This document shows positions 1-9,466 of a stretch of DNA of 64,000 nucleotides, piece after piece. The DNA is from Nocardia caishijiensis NBRC 108228 (GTDB taxonomy: Bacteria > Actinomycetota > Actinomycetes > Mycobacteriales > Mycobacteriaceae): positions 186,001 through 250,000 of the forward strand of contig NZ_BDBE01000029.1 in assembly GCF_001612825.1 (NCBI RefSeq), in the 5' to 3' direction. Positions within the stretch are counted from its first letter, which is position 1; the number at the start of each line of letters is the position of its first letter. The translations under genes were made by a program, and so were the position numbers. The notes beneath the pieces are model-generated. The model saw only the letters and a program-made list of their open reading frames with translations. It was not told the DNA's origin and searched no databases.

Positions 1-3000
1 GAGTCCGGCGTGCGGGGGGACGGGGTTTCGGGGCGGCCGCCGATGACCTTCCATTGGGCGTTGGCGTTCTTGCGGAAGTTGTTCGCGTCCCATTCGGCGC
101 GTTTGGCCTCGCGGATGAGGTTCTTGCGGGTGTCCCTGTCGAGGGTGTCGCCACCGGCGGCGATGAGGGCGCGGAGGGCGGCGGCGCGGTCGGCTTCGCG
201 GGTGGCGAGTTGGTCGGAGCGTTCGGCGCGGATGCGCCAGTTGTGCTGCTTGGGGGTCTCGCCGTCGCGACGGCCTTCGATCGTGCCCTCGCGGGTGTAG
301 ATCGTCCGCTCGTGGGCCGGGCGCACGCGGGAGTCGGAACCGCTGGGGCGCACGGCTTTTCCGTTGCCGTTGAACAGGACAGCCGTCACGTTGCGTGCTT
401 CGCTCGGTACAACGGTATCCGGGCGGGTGCCGGAGGGGACCACATCGAAGCCGCCGTCGTCGTTGGGGCGCACGGTGAGAACGTAGGCATCGGCGCCGAC
501 ACCGCGACCGTTCACCACGTGTTCGGCGACAACGAGGGCGCGTGGCAACTTCCCCTTCGCGATATCGCGCGCACTCAGCCCCTCGGCCATCCGCACCAAC
601 TCGTCGGCGACACCTTGGTGCCTCGGCTGGTCGGCAGTGCCCGCCGGGAACTCGTGCATCCGCCCACCGGCGGCGGCCTCGATATCGCGCAGCGACATCC
701 CGGCCTCCCCGACCGGCCCCTTGGGCGGCTTGATCCGCCTCGTTCCCGTGGCCTCCTTGATCTCGCGCAACGCCTCCTGCGCGGGATTCTTCGGCCGATC
801 GTCATCGGAATCTCGCTGCGGGGCATCCCCATCCGGATCCGGAGTCGAGTCACCGTCCGCATCCCGACGCCTCGAACCATCTCCATCCGCCGTCCGGCGC
901 CCCGGCCGCCCGTCCCCGTCGCCCCCGACCAGAGGAACAACAAGCAGACCGTCATCCGACCGACTCGCATCCCCGTCCTCATCGGCCTCACCCGCCCGAG
1001 GTCTGGTGCCGTCACCCTCACCACCACGAGGAGCGGGCGCGTCCGCATCGGACTCTCCCACGCGCGGCCTGATGCCGTCTCCATCGCCAGCACGAGGTGT
1101 GGGCCCGTCCGCATCCGACTCACCTATACGCGGGCGTGCACCATCACCATCGGACTCATCCGCACGCGGCCGCGCATCGTCACCATCGGACTCACCTGCA
1201 CGAGGCCTGGTCCCGTCACCCTCACCGTCGCCCGCGCGCGGAGCAGGAGCGCCCGCATCAGAATCACCCACACGCGGGCGAGCGCCGTCGGAATCGCCTG
1301 AACGGGGCCTGGTTCGGTCACCCTCACCATCACCCGCTCGAGGAGCGGGCGCGTCCGCATCCGCCTCGCCTGTACGCGGCCGTGCACCATCGCCATCGGC
1401 CTCATCCGCACGCGGCCGCGCACCGTCACCATCGAACTCACCCGCACGAGGCCTGGTCCCGTCCCCATCACCCGCGCGAGGAGCGGGCGCGTCCGCATCA
1501 GAATCACCCACACGCGGCCGCGCACCGTCGCCTTCGTCCGAGCGAGGGTGCATCGCGTCCGTGTCGGACTCATCCGCACGCGGCCGGGTGTCGGACTCAC
1601 CCACGCGAGGCCGGGCACCATCACCATCGGACTCACCTGTACGAGGGGTAGTCCCGTCAGCGTCGGGCGTACCCGCGCGCGGCGGCGCACCGTTGCCCTC
1701 GGGCGAGCCGGTGCGCGGAGTGGCGTTGTCGGCATCCCCGGAGCGCGGCATGCCGGGCCCGTCCGGCGCGCCCGCCCGGGGTGCGGGTCCCGCGTCCGGA
1801 AGTCCCGGATCGCCCGTCACCTGCAGAGTGTCCGTCTCCGACTGGCGTGAATTAGCTTGGTGGACTTGCTCACCGGTGGGCGCGGCGTGGACCGTCGGAT
1901 CGCCCGCGCTGGGCGCCGGGGTCGAATCCGCGACACCTGCGCGGCTGGGGGTGGCGTCCGGCTTGGCGCCCTGGGTGCGCGGTTCGCTGCCGCCCGCGGA
2001 GCGGGTGTCGCCGGAAGTGGGGCTGGACTGGGACGGCGAAGCGGCGGGAGCCGAGGCGGCGGGGGCACCTGCGGCGGGAGCAGCGGCAGTCGCCGGAGCG
2101 GCAGCCGTCGGGGCGCCTGCGGCAGGAGCGCCCGCGCCCACCGGAGCCGCTGCCTGCGGCGTGCCCGCGACACCGTCAGCACCGACGGGCGCACCACCCG
2201 ACAGCGCACCATTCTGTTGTGCGGCAGCGATATTCGGATCGCCCGCAAAGGACGAACCGCCGTTCTGCGTGCCGTTCTCCCCGGCAATCCCGGCGCCACG
2301 ATCGGACTCACCGGCAGAGGAACGGTCGCCGGACCCGCTCTCCCCGTTCGACGACTTGTCGCTCGACGACTCCCCCGAAGTCGAACGATCGCTCGACGAA
2401 CTCTCACCCGACGAAGACCGATCACTCGACGCGGCACTATCCGACTCGGAGGAACTACCCTCCTGCGAACGGGCGCCGCCACCACCCGAACCGGACTCGC
2501 TCTGCGCCGAAGTACTCGAATTGCTCTGCGTCCCACCAGAACCCGACGACTGCGAAGCCGCCTGATTCCCACTGCTCGCGGCGGCAGGCCGAGTCTGCGA
2601 GCCGGGACTGCTCGACCCGTCTCCGGCCACGCCCGCCCGGCTCGGCGAGTTCGACCCACCACCGGTCCCGGCCCCGGGGTTCGCACCCGTCCCCGTGGGA
2701 TCGGCACCGACCCTCGGCCCGCCCACATCACCGAACAGGCTGTTCATCCGGGTCGCGAGGTCGGGGCGACTCGACAGCACCGGCGCACCCTTTTGCCAGG
2801 CGTGACTACCGGAGGTCCGCGCCGCACCCGTCAACGAGCCGCTGAGGCCACCCGCCGTCAACATCCGGTAGTCGAACGGGCCCGCACCGAACGGAACGGT
2901 GACCGCGTACCCGGCGAGGGCACCCGCCAAACCGGCGGAGATACCGGTGATCTGGCTGTTCATGTACTGCCGCGCCCACGACGGATTGTCCACCCCGCGC

Positions 3001-3725
3001 ATCAAACGCTTGTTGATGAGACCGGCCAACGGCCCCGCCACGGCGCCGCCTGCCGCCGAACTCAGCGCGGTGAGACCGACCTGGTTCCAATTGACCTTGT
3101 CGCGATGCCCCTGGTTCACCTGATGCTGCTGAATGGCGAATTCCTGCATCGTACCGATGACGGTATCGATCATGATGTGCCGGAATACGAATTTCACCAC
3201 CGCATTCGCGGCAATCCTGCCGACCGCGCGAATAATCGAGGCGAGCAACCGATTCGCGATGAGGCGCACGGCGATACGAGTCGCACCGATTGCCAGCGCA
3301 TCGAGTCCGAGTTTGAAAGGACCAGCCGCGAACGAGGCCGCCATCTCCGCCGCCAGCAATGCCAGCGACGAAATGTACATCAGCTTGGCGTATTCGATTT
3401 CGGTACCGGCGTCGTAGGTGCCGTCGCCGGTTTCCCGGAAATACTTGGCCAGCGTTTTCAGCGACCGGTCTTGTTTGGGATCACCACCGGAACGAAGCAG
3501 GCTGTCGAACGAATTGACCATCTCGGTATATCCGTCACCGGCCGGATACGCCTTGATGGAGGCGGCCTTCGCCGCCTCGACATCGCTGATGACCTTTTCC
3601 AGCTCGGCGGCGGCGGTACGCCAGTCCTCACCGAGCTGCCACATCTGGTCTTCGTTGCCCTCGGGCCATTCCATGCCCGCAAGGATTTCGAGGTGTTGGA
3701 GCCACCCCGGGATGGTGATCGCCAT
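1..3725 (-). CDS. Giant secreted toxin-type protein with WXG100-like/CpnT-like N-terminus (C-terminal end off window)
   Basis: Read from an ATG at 3725; the frame is still open at the left edge, so 1241 codons are visible and the effector end is missing. Residues about 1-230 are an alpha-helical WXG100-like domain of the kind found at the N-terminus of CpnT-type toxins (begins MAITIPGWLQHLEILAG), followed by hydrophobic helices to about 330. Residues 340-470 are Ser/Gly/Glu-rich, 500-610 Ala/Pro/Gly-rich, 685-910 hold about twenty short Asp-rich repeats, and 920-1241 are charged with no domain I can name. It lies 26 bases after a YbaB-like gene and two genes after an EspC-like gene, the same company kept by the second giant toxin at 40503. 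Export by a type VII system and a toxin tip beyond the edge are inferences. The long plus-strand frames across this region are shadows. Confidence 0.8.
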   Translation of the reverse strand, partial: MAITIPGWLQHLEILAGMEWPEGNEDQMWQLGEDWRTAAAELEKVISDVEAAKAASIKAYPAGDGYTEMVNSFDSLLRSGGDPKQDRSLKTLAKYFRETGDGTYDAGTEIEYAKLMYISSLALLAAEMAASFAAGPFKLGLDALAIGATRIAVRLIANRLLASIIRAVGRIAANAVVKFVFRHIMIDTVIGTMQEFAIQQHQVNQGHRDKVNWNQVGLTALSSAAGGAVAGPLAGLINKRLMRGVDNPSWARQYMNSQITGISAGLAGALAGYAVTVPFGAGPFDYRMLTAGGLSGSLTGAARTSGSHAWQKGAPVLSSRPDLATRMNSLFGDVGGPRVGADPTGTGANPGAGTGGGSNSPSRAGVAGDGSSSPGSQTRPAAASSGNQAASQSSGSGGTQSNSSTSAQSESGSGGGGARSQEGSSSESDSAASSDRSSSGESSSSDRSTSGESSSDKSSNGESGSGDRSSAGESDRGAGIAGENGTQNGGSSFAGDPNIAAAQQNGALSGGAPVGADGVAGTPQAAAPVGAGAPAAGAPTAAAPATAAAPAAGAPAASAPAASPSQSSPTSGDTRSAGGSEPRTQGAKPDATPSRAGVADSTPAPSAGDPTVHAAPTGEQVHQANSRQSETDTLQVTGDPGLPDAGPAPRAGAPDGPGMPRSGDADNATPRTGSPEGNGAPPRAGTPDADGTTPRTGESDGDGARPRVGESDTRPRADESDTDAMHPRSDEGDGARPRVGDSDADAPAPRAGDGDGTRPRAGEFDGDGARPRADEADGDGARPRTGEADADAPAPRAGDGEGDRTRPRSGDSDGARPRVGDSDAGAPAPRAGDGEGDGTRPRAGESDGDDARPRADESDGDGARPRIGESDADGPTPRAGDGDGIRPRVGESDADAPAPRGGEGDGTRPRAGEADEDGDASRSDDGLLVVPLVGGDGDGRPGRRTADGDGSRRRDADGDSTPDPDGDAPQRDSDDDRPKNPAQEALREIKEATGTRRIKPPKGPVGEAGMSLRDIEAAAGGRMHEFPAGTADQPRHQGVADELVRMAEGLSARDIAKGKLPRALVVAEHVVNGRGVGADAYVLTVRPNDDGGFDVVPSGTRPDTVVPSEARNVTAVLFNGNGKAVRPSGSDSRVRPAHERTIYTREGTIEGRRDGETPKQHNWRIRAERSDQLATREADRAAALRALIAAGGDTLDRDTRKNLIREAKRAEWDANNFRKNANAQWKVIGGRPETPSPRTPD
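990..1660 (-). repeat. Tandem coding repeats, Asp-rich, about 20 units
   Basis: Within the giant toxin gene, units of roughly 27-39 bases encode variants of the pattern RPRxGESDxDGA or PRAGDGDGT. Every unit keeps the reading frame and the PR-(A/V/T)-(G/D)-(E/D) core, while the DNA copies differ mainly at third positions. The DxDxD-like spacing would suit cation binding or an extended flexible stalk; neither can be shown from sequence alone. Confidence 0.8.
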
Positions 3726-3751
3726 ATCCGATTACCCGTGAAAGTCCGCGC

Positions 3752-4252
3752 TCACCAGCTCGAGTCGGTGACCGAGCCACCTCGATCGCGGCCGGGACCG
3801 GGGTCGACGGTCCCGGAGAACTCCATCGGCTTGTCCGCGTCGGCGACGCGCGTCGGCGAATTCGGGGCCGTGGTCGGCGCTTTCACCTGTTCCGGCACCG
3901 TGATTTCGGGCATGCCCTCCACCAGGTCGGACAGTTTCGGCATGCGGGCGCGCTGGGTGTTCAGCGGCTCGAGCAACTGGCTCGTCTGGCGCGCCATGTC
4001 GGCCGATGCCTGCTTGGCCGCCTCGGTGACCGCCTTGGCGATCTCGGCATAGCTCAGGTCTTCGACATCGGGGCCGAATTTCGTCTCGATCACCACGTTG
4101 TCCGCGTTCACCGTCACTGTGACGTGTCTGCGCACGGTGGCGGTCGCGGTCAGGGTCGCGCGTTCCTGCTGGAGCCGGGCGATGGTGCGCATCTGTTCCT
4201 GCACACCTTCGAGAATGTCGGCCATGTCGGCTCTGGCCTGCTCGTTCACCAT
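3752..4252 (-). CDS. YbaB/EbfC-like protein of toxin locus 1
   Basis: 166 residues from ATG 4252. The N-terminal half (MVNEQARADMADILEGVQE, then a helix and VTVTVNADNVVIETKFGPDV) has the helix-sheet pattern of YbaB/EbfC family proteins; the C-terminal third is Pro-rich and disordered-looking (TVPEQVKAPTTAPNSP). In actinobacteria such proteins often sit beside EspC-like and CpnT-like genes, where a role in type VII substrate handling is suspected rather than DNA binding. It is 16 bases downstream of the EspC-like gene and 26 bases upstream of the toxin, so the three are probably one operon. A longer frame from 4429 only reads through the neighbouring gene and was rejected. Confidence 0.75.
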   Translation of the reverse strand: MVNEQARADMADILEGVQEQMRTIARLQQERATLTATATVRRHVTVTVNADNVVIETKFGPDVEDLSYAEIAKAVTEAAKQASADMARQTSQLLEPLNTQRARMPKLSDLVEGMPEITVPEQVKAPTTAPNSPTRVADADKPMEFSGTVDPGPGRDRGGSVTDSSW

Positions 4253-4268
4253 TGTCGCGAATACCAGC

Positions 4269-4592
4269 TCAGCGCAGTCCGTAGCGGTTGTCGAGGTCCA
4301 TATTGTGCAGGAACTCCGCGGTTTCGGTCTGCGACTGGGACATGTTGGCGAAACCGTCGGCCACCGCGTCACCGTTGTCGGTGAGCAGCTTGCTCGACTT
4401 GGTGTAACCGCCGGAGCCGTCCTGACCATTGGCGAAGGTGTTGCCGATGGTGTCGTGCCCCCAGCAACCGTGATGGCTGTCGACCGAGGCCTTGAGGGTG
4501 TCCATGATGCTGGTGACCCGGTCGTTCACCAGACCGGTCTTGGCAGCCGCACCGCGAAACAGATGCTCATCGAATTCGACCTTGTCTGCCAT
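4269..4592 (-). CDS. EspC-family type VII secretion target
   Basis: 107 residues from ATG 4592, preceded by a good GGAGGAGCG ribosome-binding site. It is helical, with the family motif GCWGHDTIGNTFA around residues 47-59, the equivalent of ECWGGDEIGSAFA in the paralogue at 40183. Family knowledge: EspC-like proteins are small helical substrates or partners of ESX (type VII) secretion. First gene of the minus-strand trio EspC-YbaB-giant toxin. A longer frame begins at 4832 but its first 80 residues look like non-coding reading and lack a ribosome-binding site. Confidence 0.8.
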   Translation of the reverse strand: MADKVEFDEHLFRGAAAKTGLVNDRVTSIMDTLKASVDSHHGCWGHDTIGNTFANGQDGSGGYTKSSKLLTDNGDAVADGFANMSQSQTETAEFLHNMDLDNRYGLR

Positions 4593-4834
4593 CTCGACGC
4601 TCCTCCACCCTCGGGTAATACCTCTCGAGTATGCCACGGCGAGCACCCGGATGCAGGCCTCCAGAACGACAGGCGCACACCGGCACTGGCCCTCTCCTGC
4701 GGTTTCGCACCCGCTTGTCACCAGGAGTTCATCACCTCGACAGTCACCTACACAGCTGAGCCACACGCCGGGGACAACTGTGGCAGACTCGGTAGACCAC
4801 AACCTGGGTCGGTGCGCCGACCTGCGCAGCAACG

Positions 4835-6373
4835 ATGATGGGGCTCGAGATTGACGTCGCGACGGAACCGCTCATGACCGACCTGAGCGGCCTCGAACGG
4901 CGCGTTGCCGCCGATCGCGCCAACAGCCGCAGCCAACAGGCCGAGGACTACCTCCGGCTGGCCGGTTCGCTCACCGAACTGGCACAGGGACTGCTCACCA
5001 CCCGCGACGACCCGTCGGGTCGCGACCGCACAGCCGAGGCGCTCGAGCCCGCGCAGGAAGCGGTGGCCATCCGACTGCACTGGCTGGTCGAGGGTTTCGT
5101 CTCCTACGAGTACGCGGGCGCGCTCCAGGACGCGTTGCGACTGTTCGAGCAGGCCACGCGGTTGGTGGGGCACCGTCAGCTCGCGACCAACACCATCCGC
5201 AGTGCGTGTTCGGCGTATCGGCAAGTGGCACAGGACTATCCGGATGTGCAGGCGATGTGCGCGGACGGGTTGTCCAAGTGCGGTGTGTGGCTGATGCGGC
5301 TCGATCACGAGGCGGCGGTGGCGGCCACGGAGTCGGCGGTACGAATCCGGGCGGCGATGTACGCGCGGGCACCCGAGCAACCGGGCAAGTATCTGGCCAG
5401 CCTGAGCACGCTGTTGCGGACGCTGATGGTCGGACGTTCCCGCAAGCAGGCCATCGCCAGCTATCGCGCGCTGTACTCGCAGGTCACCACCACGGCGAGC
5501 ACGGCTCAGCTGCGCGAAACCCGGATCGAGGACCTCGACCTCACCCTCAAGACCACCCAGGCACTGCACAAGCTCGGCGCTCCGACGCTCGAGCGCGCGG
5601 GCCGCTTGACGCAGCAGCAGATCCTGTACCAGTCGGGCGGTGACCTGGCGACCATCGACGAAATCAATTGGCGTCTGGCGCTTGTCGGGCTCAAGCCGCT
5701 CGCCGCGGGCGCCATGCCCGAACCGCCGTCACGGCCCGTCGAGATCACCGCGACCTACGGTGCGATAGCGGTGCGCTGCTCGGCGCCGGACGCACTCGAG
5801 CAGGTCCGTGCCGCTGTCGGCGCCGCCTACGCCACCCACGGTGCCACGCCGGTCGACGCGGGCCGGTTCGCCGGTGTGCACGAACGGCATTGGGGTGTCA
5901 AAGAGCCGAAGGTGAACCCCGACACCGAACTCGGCGCCGACGTCGTGCTCGTTGAAAGAGCTTCGGGCAGCTGGGTTTCGGTGAAGAGCCTGAACTGGGA
6001 GATCGGCGCCCTCGGCAAGCACCCGTTGGCTGTCGCCTTGTCGGCGAAGTGGCCGGTGCTCACCGTCGCCACCATCGAGAACATCTCCTACGAGCTGTGC
6101 CTCTACGACAACGGCGTGGCAACCCAGTACGCCGCCCTCGGCCGCCCCGCGGGCCAAGCACCCCTCGACGCGCCCCTGGCGCCCCTCGATTTCGCCACCC
6201 TGGCCGACTACGGCGCCGACTACGCCTCCGAGACCCAGGTGCGCGCAGCCTTCGGCAACGCGGCCATGTTCGCCAAGGTCACCGAACTCCCCGGCAGCGG
6301 CATCCGCCAAGCCGCCGAAAAACGCCCCCTCACCGACTACGGCCCCGACATCCTCTTCTTCGGCAAGGACTGA
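4835..6373 (+). CDS. Unknown helical-repeat protein with a conserved-looking alpha/beta C-terminal domain
   Basis: 512 residues from ATG 4835, or 499 from ATG 4874 (MTDLSGLERRVAADR); neither start has a strong ribosome-binding site. Residues about 20-290 are helical with TPR-like Ala/Leu pairs (AEDYLRLAGSLTELAQGL; EAVAIRLHWLVEGF; ALQDALRLFEQATRL). Residues 305-500 look like an alpha/beta domain with RHWGVKEPKVNPDTELGADV and WVSVKSLNWEIGALGKHPLA as its most distinctive segments. No signal peptide or membrane segment. It is divergent from toxin locus 1 across 242 bases, which makes a regulatory or protective role imaginable, but I do not recognise the family and assign no function. Confidence 0.75.
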   Translation: MMGLEIDVATEPLMTDLSGLERRVAADRANSRSQQAEDYLRLAGSLTELAQGLLTTRDDPSGRDRTAEALEPAQEAVAIRLHWLVEGFVSYEYAGALQDALRLFEQATRLVGHRQLATNTIRSACSAYRQVAQDYPDVQAMCADGLSKCGVWLMRLDHEAAVAATESAVRIRAAMYARAPEQPGKYLASLSTLLRTLMVGRSRKQAIASYRALYSQVTTTASTAQLRETRIEDLDLTLKTTQALHKLGAPTLERAGRLTQQQILYQSGGDLATIDEINWRLALVGLKPLAAGAMPEPPSRPVEITATYGAIAVRCSAPDALEQVRAAVGAAYATHGATPVDAGRFAGVHERHWGVKEPKVNPDTELGADVVLVERASGSWVSVKSLNWEIGALGKHPLAVALSAKWPVLTVATIENISYELCLYDNGVATQYAALGRPAGQAPLDAPLAPLDFATLADYGADYASETQVRAAFGNAAMFAKVTELPGSGIRQAAEKRPLTDYGPDILFFGKD

Positions 6374-6439
6374 CGCTGCCAGCGGCGGGTCGGTGGTCCG
6401 GAGATCACCGATTCGCCTCACCCGGCATGATGGACAGCT

Positions 6440-6883
6440 GTGCGAATATTGCTGCAGCGTGTGACCACCGCTCAGGTGACGGTCGACGGCCAGGTCGTCG
6501 GGCGGATCGATCCGGCCGCGGCCGGTGTGCCACACGGTCTGCTCGCCCTGGTCGGCGTCACCCACACCGACACCGAAGAAACCGCGAAGTCCCTGGCGGA
6601 CAAGACTTTTCGTCTGCGCGTCCTGGACGGTGAGCGGTCGGCCGCCGATCTGAACGCGCCGATCCTCGTCGTCAGCCAGTTCACGCTCTACGCCAACACC
6701 GCCAAGGGCCGCCGCCCCTCGTGGAACGCCGCCGCGCCCGGCCCTGTCGCCGAACCGCTCATCGACGCCTTCGCCGGGGCGCTCCGTGACCTGGGCGCCA
6801 CCGTGGCCACCGGGAAATTCGGGGCGCACATGCGCATCGATCTCACCAACGACGGGCCGGTCACCGTTCTGCTCGAGGGCTGA
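6440..6883 (+). CDS. dtd: D-aminoacyl-tRNA deacylase
   Basis: 147 residues from GTG 6440, the normal length. Dtd hydrolyses D-amino acids wrongly attached to tRNA (and glycine on tRNA-Ala) in the cytosol. Both diagnostic elements are present: SQFTLYA at residues 79-85 with KGRRPSW following, and the Gly-cisPro motif region NDGPVT at 137-142. The stop codon is directly adjacent to the stop of the convergent permease gene, with no spacer. It stands alone, 66 bases after the unknown gene. Confidence 0.95.
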   Translation: MRILLQRVTTAQVTVDGQVVGRIDPAAAGVPHGLLALVGVTHTDTEETAKSLADKTFRLRVLDGERSAADLNAPILVVSQFTLYANTAKGRRPSWNAAAPGPVAEPLIDAFAGALRDLGATVATGKFGAHMRIDLTNDGPVTVLLEG

Positions 6884-8176
6884 CTAGTTGTCGCCCGGCC
6901 GGTACGGGATGCCGTCGGCGGCGGGGGCGACGGCTTTGCCGACGAATCCGGCGACCACGACGAGCGTCACCACGTAAGGCAACATGCCGAGGAATTCGGT
7001 GGGGATCGGATTGCCGGGCATGGTGTTGAGGAAACGTTCCAGGGCGCTGGAGAAGCCGAAGAGCAGGGCCGCGAGCAGGGCGCCGACAGGGTGCCACCGG
7101 CCGACGATCATCACCGCGAGTGCCACGAAGCCGAGCGCCGCGGTCATGTTCTTGCTGAAGGCCACATTGTTGGCGATGGTGAAGAAGGCGCCACCGAAAC
7201 CCGACAGCGCGCCCGCGCACGTGACGTTCCAGAACCGCAGCCGGTTCACATCGATACCGGCGGCGTCGGCGGCCGCCGGGTGCTCGCCGACGGCCCGGGT
7301 CCGCAACCCCCACCGAGTGCGGAACAGCAGGTACGACAGCCCGAAAACGCAGGCGAGCGCCACGTAGACGAAGAGGTTCTGGTCGAAGAGCACCGGCCCG
7401 AGAATCGGAATGTCGGTGAGGAAGCCCAGACCGATGTCGTGCAGGAAGCCGCCGATGCGCGGCACCGTGCTCGGCTGGTTGAGCGAGTGGTCCATGCGCA
7501 TGAGCCGCTCGAACAGGAACCCGGTGAGCCCGAGCGCGAGCAGATTCAAGATCACACCGGTGACCAGCTGGTTCACCTCGAATCGGGTGGCCAGCCAGGC
7601 CAGCAGCAGCGTGGACACCATGCCGCTGAGGGCCGCCGCGAGAATACCGACGTAGGGATTGCCGGTGATCGAGGCGAACAGCACGGCGGTGAAGGCACCG
7701 GCCAGGAACTGTCCCTCGATACCGAGGTTGATCACCCCGGACCGCTCACACACCACCCCGGACAGTGCGCCGAAGATGAACGGCAGTGCCAGGAACAGCG
7801 TGGTGGCCAGCACGAATTCCACCGGGAACCCGACACCGGGCGTCACCACCCACGACAGCGCCGCGATCACCAGCGCGGCCGCCGCCACCCCGATGATCAC
7901 CCCGTGCGTGCGCGCGCTCACCGCTCGCGCGAGCAACGCCACGCCCGACAGGACGGTGACCAGTGCGAGCGTCACCACGATCCCGAAAGTGTTGATCGTC
8001 CAACTGTTCTCGACGGTCTGGTCGAGCCGGAAGGTGGTCGCCCGCCCGTCGGGCATCCACACCAGCGCCGCCCCGGCGAGCACCACACCGAGTACGACGA
8101 GTAGGACCCCACTTCTCGGGTGACGCGCGGTTTCGGTCCCGACGACCGGTTTCGTTACGGCGACAGCGGTACTCAC
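6884..8176 (-). CDS. Nucleoside ABC importer, inner-membrane permease 2 (NupQ/YufQ type)
   Basis: 430 residues from GTG 8176, whose GTGA overlaps the stop of the preceding permease gene. It has about ten hydrophobic segments and the branched-chain-amino-acid/ribose permease signature regions ERSGVINLGIEGQFLAGAFT and GLRTRAVGEHPAAADAAGID. The N-terminal 100 residues carry two extra hydrophobic stretches. It is the last gene of the four-gene importer operon and forms the transmembrane pore together with the permease encoded at 8173-9438. The longer frame reaching 8791 only shadows that gene. Confidence 0.9.
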   Translation of the reverse strand: MSTAVAVTKPVVGTETARHPRSGVLLVVLGVVLAGAALVWMPDGRATTFRLDQTVENSWTINTFGIVVTLALVTVLSGVALLARAVSARTHGVIIGVAAAALVIAALSWVVTPGVGFPVEFVLATTLFLALPFIFGALSGVVCERSGVINLGIEGQFLAGAFTAVLFASITGNPYVGILAAALSGMVSTLLLAWLATRFEVNQLVTGVILNLLALGLTGFLFERLMRMDHSLNQPSTVPRIGGFLHDIGLGFLTDIPILGPVLFDQNLFVYVALACVFGLSYLLFRTRWGLRTRAVGEHPAAADAAGIDVNRLRFWNVTCAGALSGFGGAFFTIANNVAFSKNMTAALGFVALAVMIVGRWHPVGALLAALLFGFSSALERFLNTMPGNPIPTEFLGMLPYVVTLVVVAGFVGKAVAPAADGIPYRPGDN

Positions 8177-9438
8177 CAGCCCCTCGCTTCCAGCGTGTTG
8201 AGCCCACCGCGCGGAGTGCGCAGGTGCAGCAGGGTTTTCACCAGGGCGGGCGCGGCGATGAACAGCACGATCACCGCCTGCAACAGCGTGGACATCTCGA
8301 CCGGGATCGCGGGCTGCATGTGCAGCGTGCCCGACTTCAGCGCGCCGAACAGCAGCGCCGCCGCGACGATCCCGCCCGGATGGGCTCGCCCGAGCAACGC
8401 GACGGTGATGCCGTCGAACCCGAATTCGGCGACCGTTCCCGGATTCACCGTGTACGGATTCAGGCCGAGCACGAGCGCCCCGCCACCGATCCCGGCCAGC
8501 GCGCCCGACACCGCCATCGTGGTGATGAACGTACGGCCCATGTCGATCCCCGCCGTTTGCGCCGCGTGCGGATTCGCGCCGACCGCTCGGATCCGGTAGC
8601 CGAAGGTCGACCTGCGCAGCAGCCACCAGATCCCCGCCGCCAGCGCCACGGCGATCAGCAGGCCGACACTCACCCGCAGGCCCGACCCGGCCCAACCCAG
8701 GAGCCGTGGCAGCCGCGCCGAGATATCGGCCGGTTTGGACACCAGTTCCTGCGAGGTGAGCGAATGGATGAAGGCGGTGCTCAACGCCCACAGCAGGAAA
8801 TAGGTGGCGATATTGTTCAGCATGATCGACGAGATCACTTCGTGCGCACCGGTTTTCGCCTTCAATACACCGGGGATCGCACCGAAGAGACCACCGGCGA
8901 GCGCACCGGCCAGCAACGCGAGCGGCACGTGCAACAGCGGTGGCAGGTCGAGGGCGAAACCGACGATCAAGGCACCGAGCATCCCGAAGATGAACTGCCC
9001 GTGCCCACCGATATTGAACAGTCCGGCCCGGAACGCCAACCCGACGGCGAGCCCGGTGAAGATCAACGGGGTGGCATAGGTGAGCGTCTCCGAGATCGGG
9101 CGAAGCACTTGGGCGAGGGTGGCCGTCCCGTCGAAGAACTCACCGAGGCGGCCGATGTCGAGGATGGCGCCTTCGAACAGATCACGGTAGGCCGTGCTCA
9201 CCGCCTGCCAGGAGAAACTCAGCGCGTCGGCGGGCCGATTCAGGAAGTATCCCCAGGCCCGGCGCACCGACGGATCGGAGACGATGATGAGCAGCGCGCC
9301 GATCGCGAAGGCGAGCAGCAGCGAATAGACCGTCACCATCACGCTGTTGGCCTCGGTCAGGTACCTGGTGAAGGTGCGGCCGAAACCCGGCTTGTCGGGC
9401 CGGGATCCGGTCTCCGGCGCGGTGGTCGTACTCGGCAT
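8173..9438 (-). CDS. Nucleoside ABC importer, inner-membrane permease 1 (NupP/YufP type)
   Basis: 421 residues from ATG 9438, with a GAGGATT ribosome-binding site. It has about ten hydrophobic segments and the permease signatures RAGLFNIGGHGQFIFGMLGA and FGYRIRAVGANPHAAQTAGI. It starts 28 bases after the ATPase gene and overlaps the second permease by four bases, so the two are translationally coupled. Family knowledge: such pairs with a BMP lipoprotein import purine or pyrimidine nucleosides; the exact substrate cannot be told from the sequence. Confidence 0.9.
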   Translation of the reverse strand: MPSTTTAPETGSRPDKPGFGRTFTRYLTEANSVMVTVYSLLLAFAIGALLIIVSDPSVRRAWGYFLNRPADALSFSWQAVSTAYRDLFEGAILDIGRLGEFFDGTATLAQVLRPISETLTYATPLIFTGLAVGLAFRAGLFNIGGHGQFIFGMLGALIVGFALDLPPLLHVPLALLAGALAGGLFGAIPGVLKAKTGAHEVISSIMLNNIATYFLLWALSTAFIHSLTSQELVSKPADISARLPRLLGWAGSGLRVSVGLLIAVALAAGIWWLLRRSTFGYRIRAVGANPHAAQTAGIDMGRTFITTMAVSGALAGIGGGALVLGLNPYTVNPGTVAEFGFDGITVALLGRAHPGGIVAAALLFGALKSGTLHMQPAIPVEMSTLLQAVIVLFIAAPALVKTLLHLRTPRGGLNTLEARGW

Positions 9439-9466
9439 GGGAATCCTCGAGGATGTCGGCGCCAGT

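Noticed and set aside
990..1660. CRISPR-like periodicity of about 30-40 bases
   Set aside because: Units vary in length by codons, keep one reading frame and have no unique spacers; they are protein repeats.
54..4052. Long plus-strand frames (54-1301, 637-2565, 1857-4052) rich in Arg/Ser/Pro
   Set aside because: They are antisense shadows of the minus-strand giant toxin gene, whose frame gives a coherent domain order, a start with family sequence and biased third positions.
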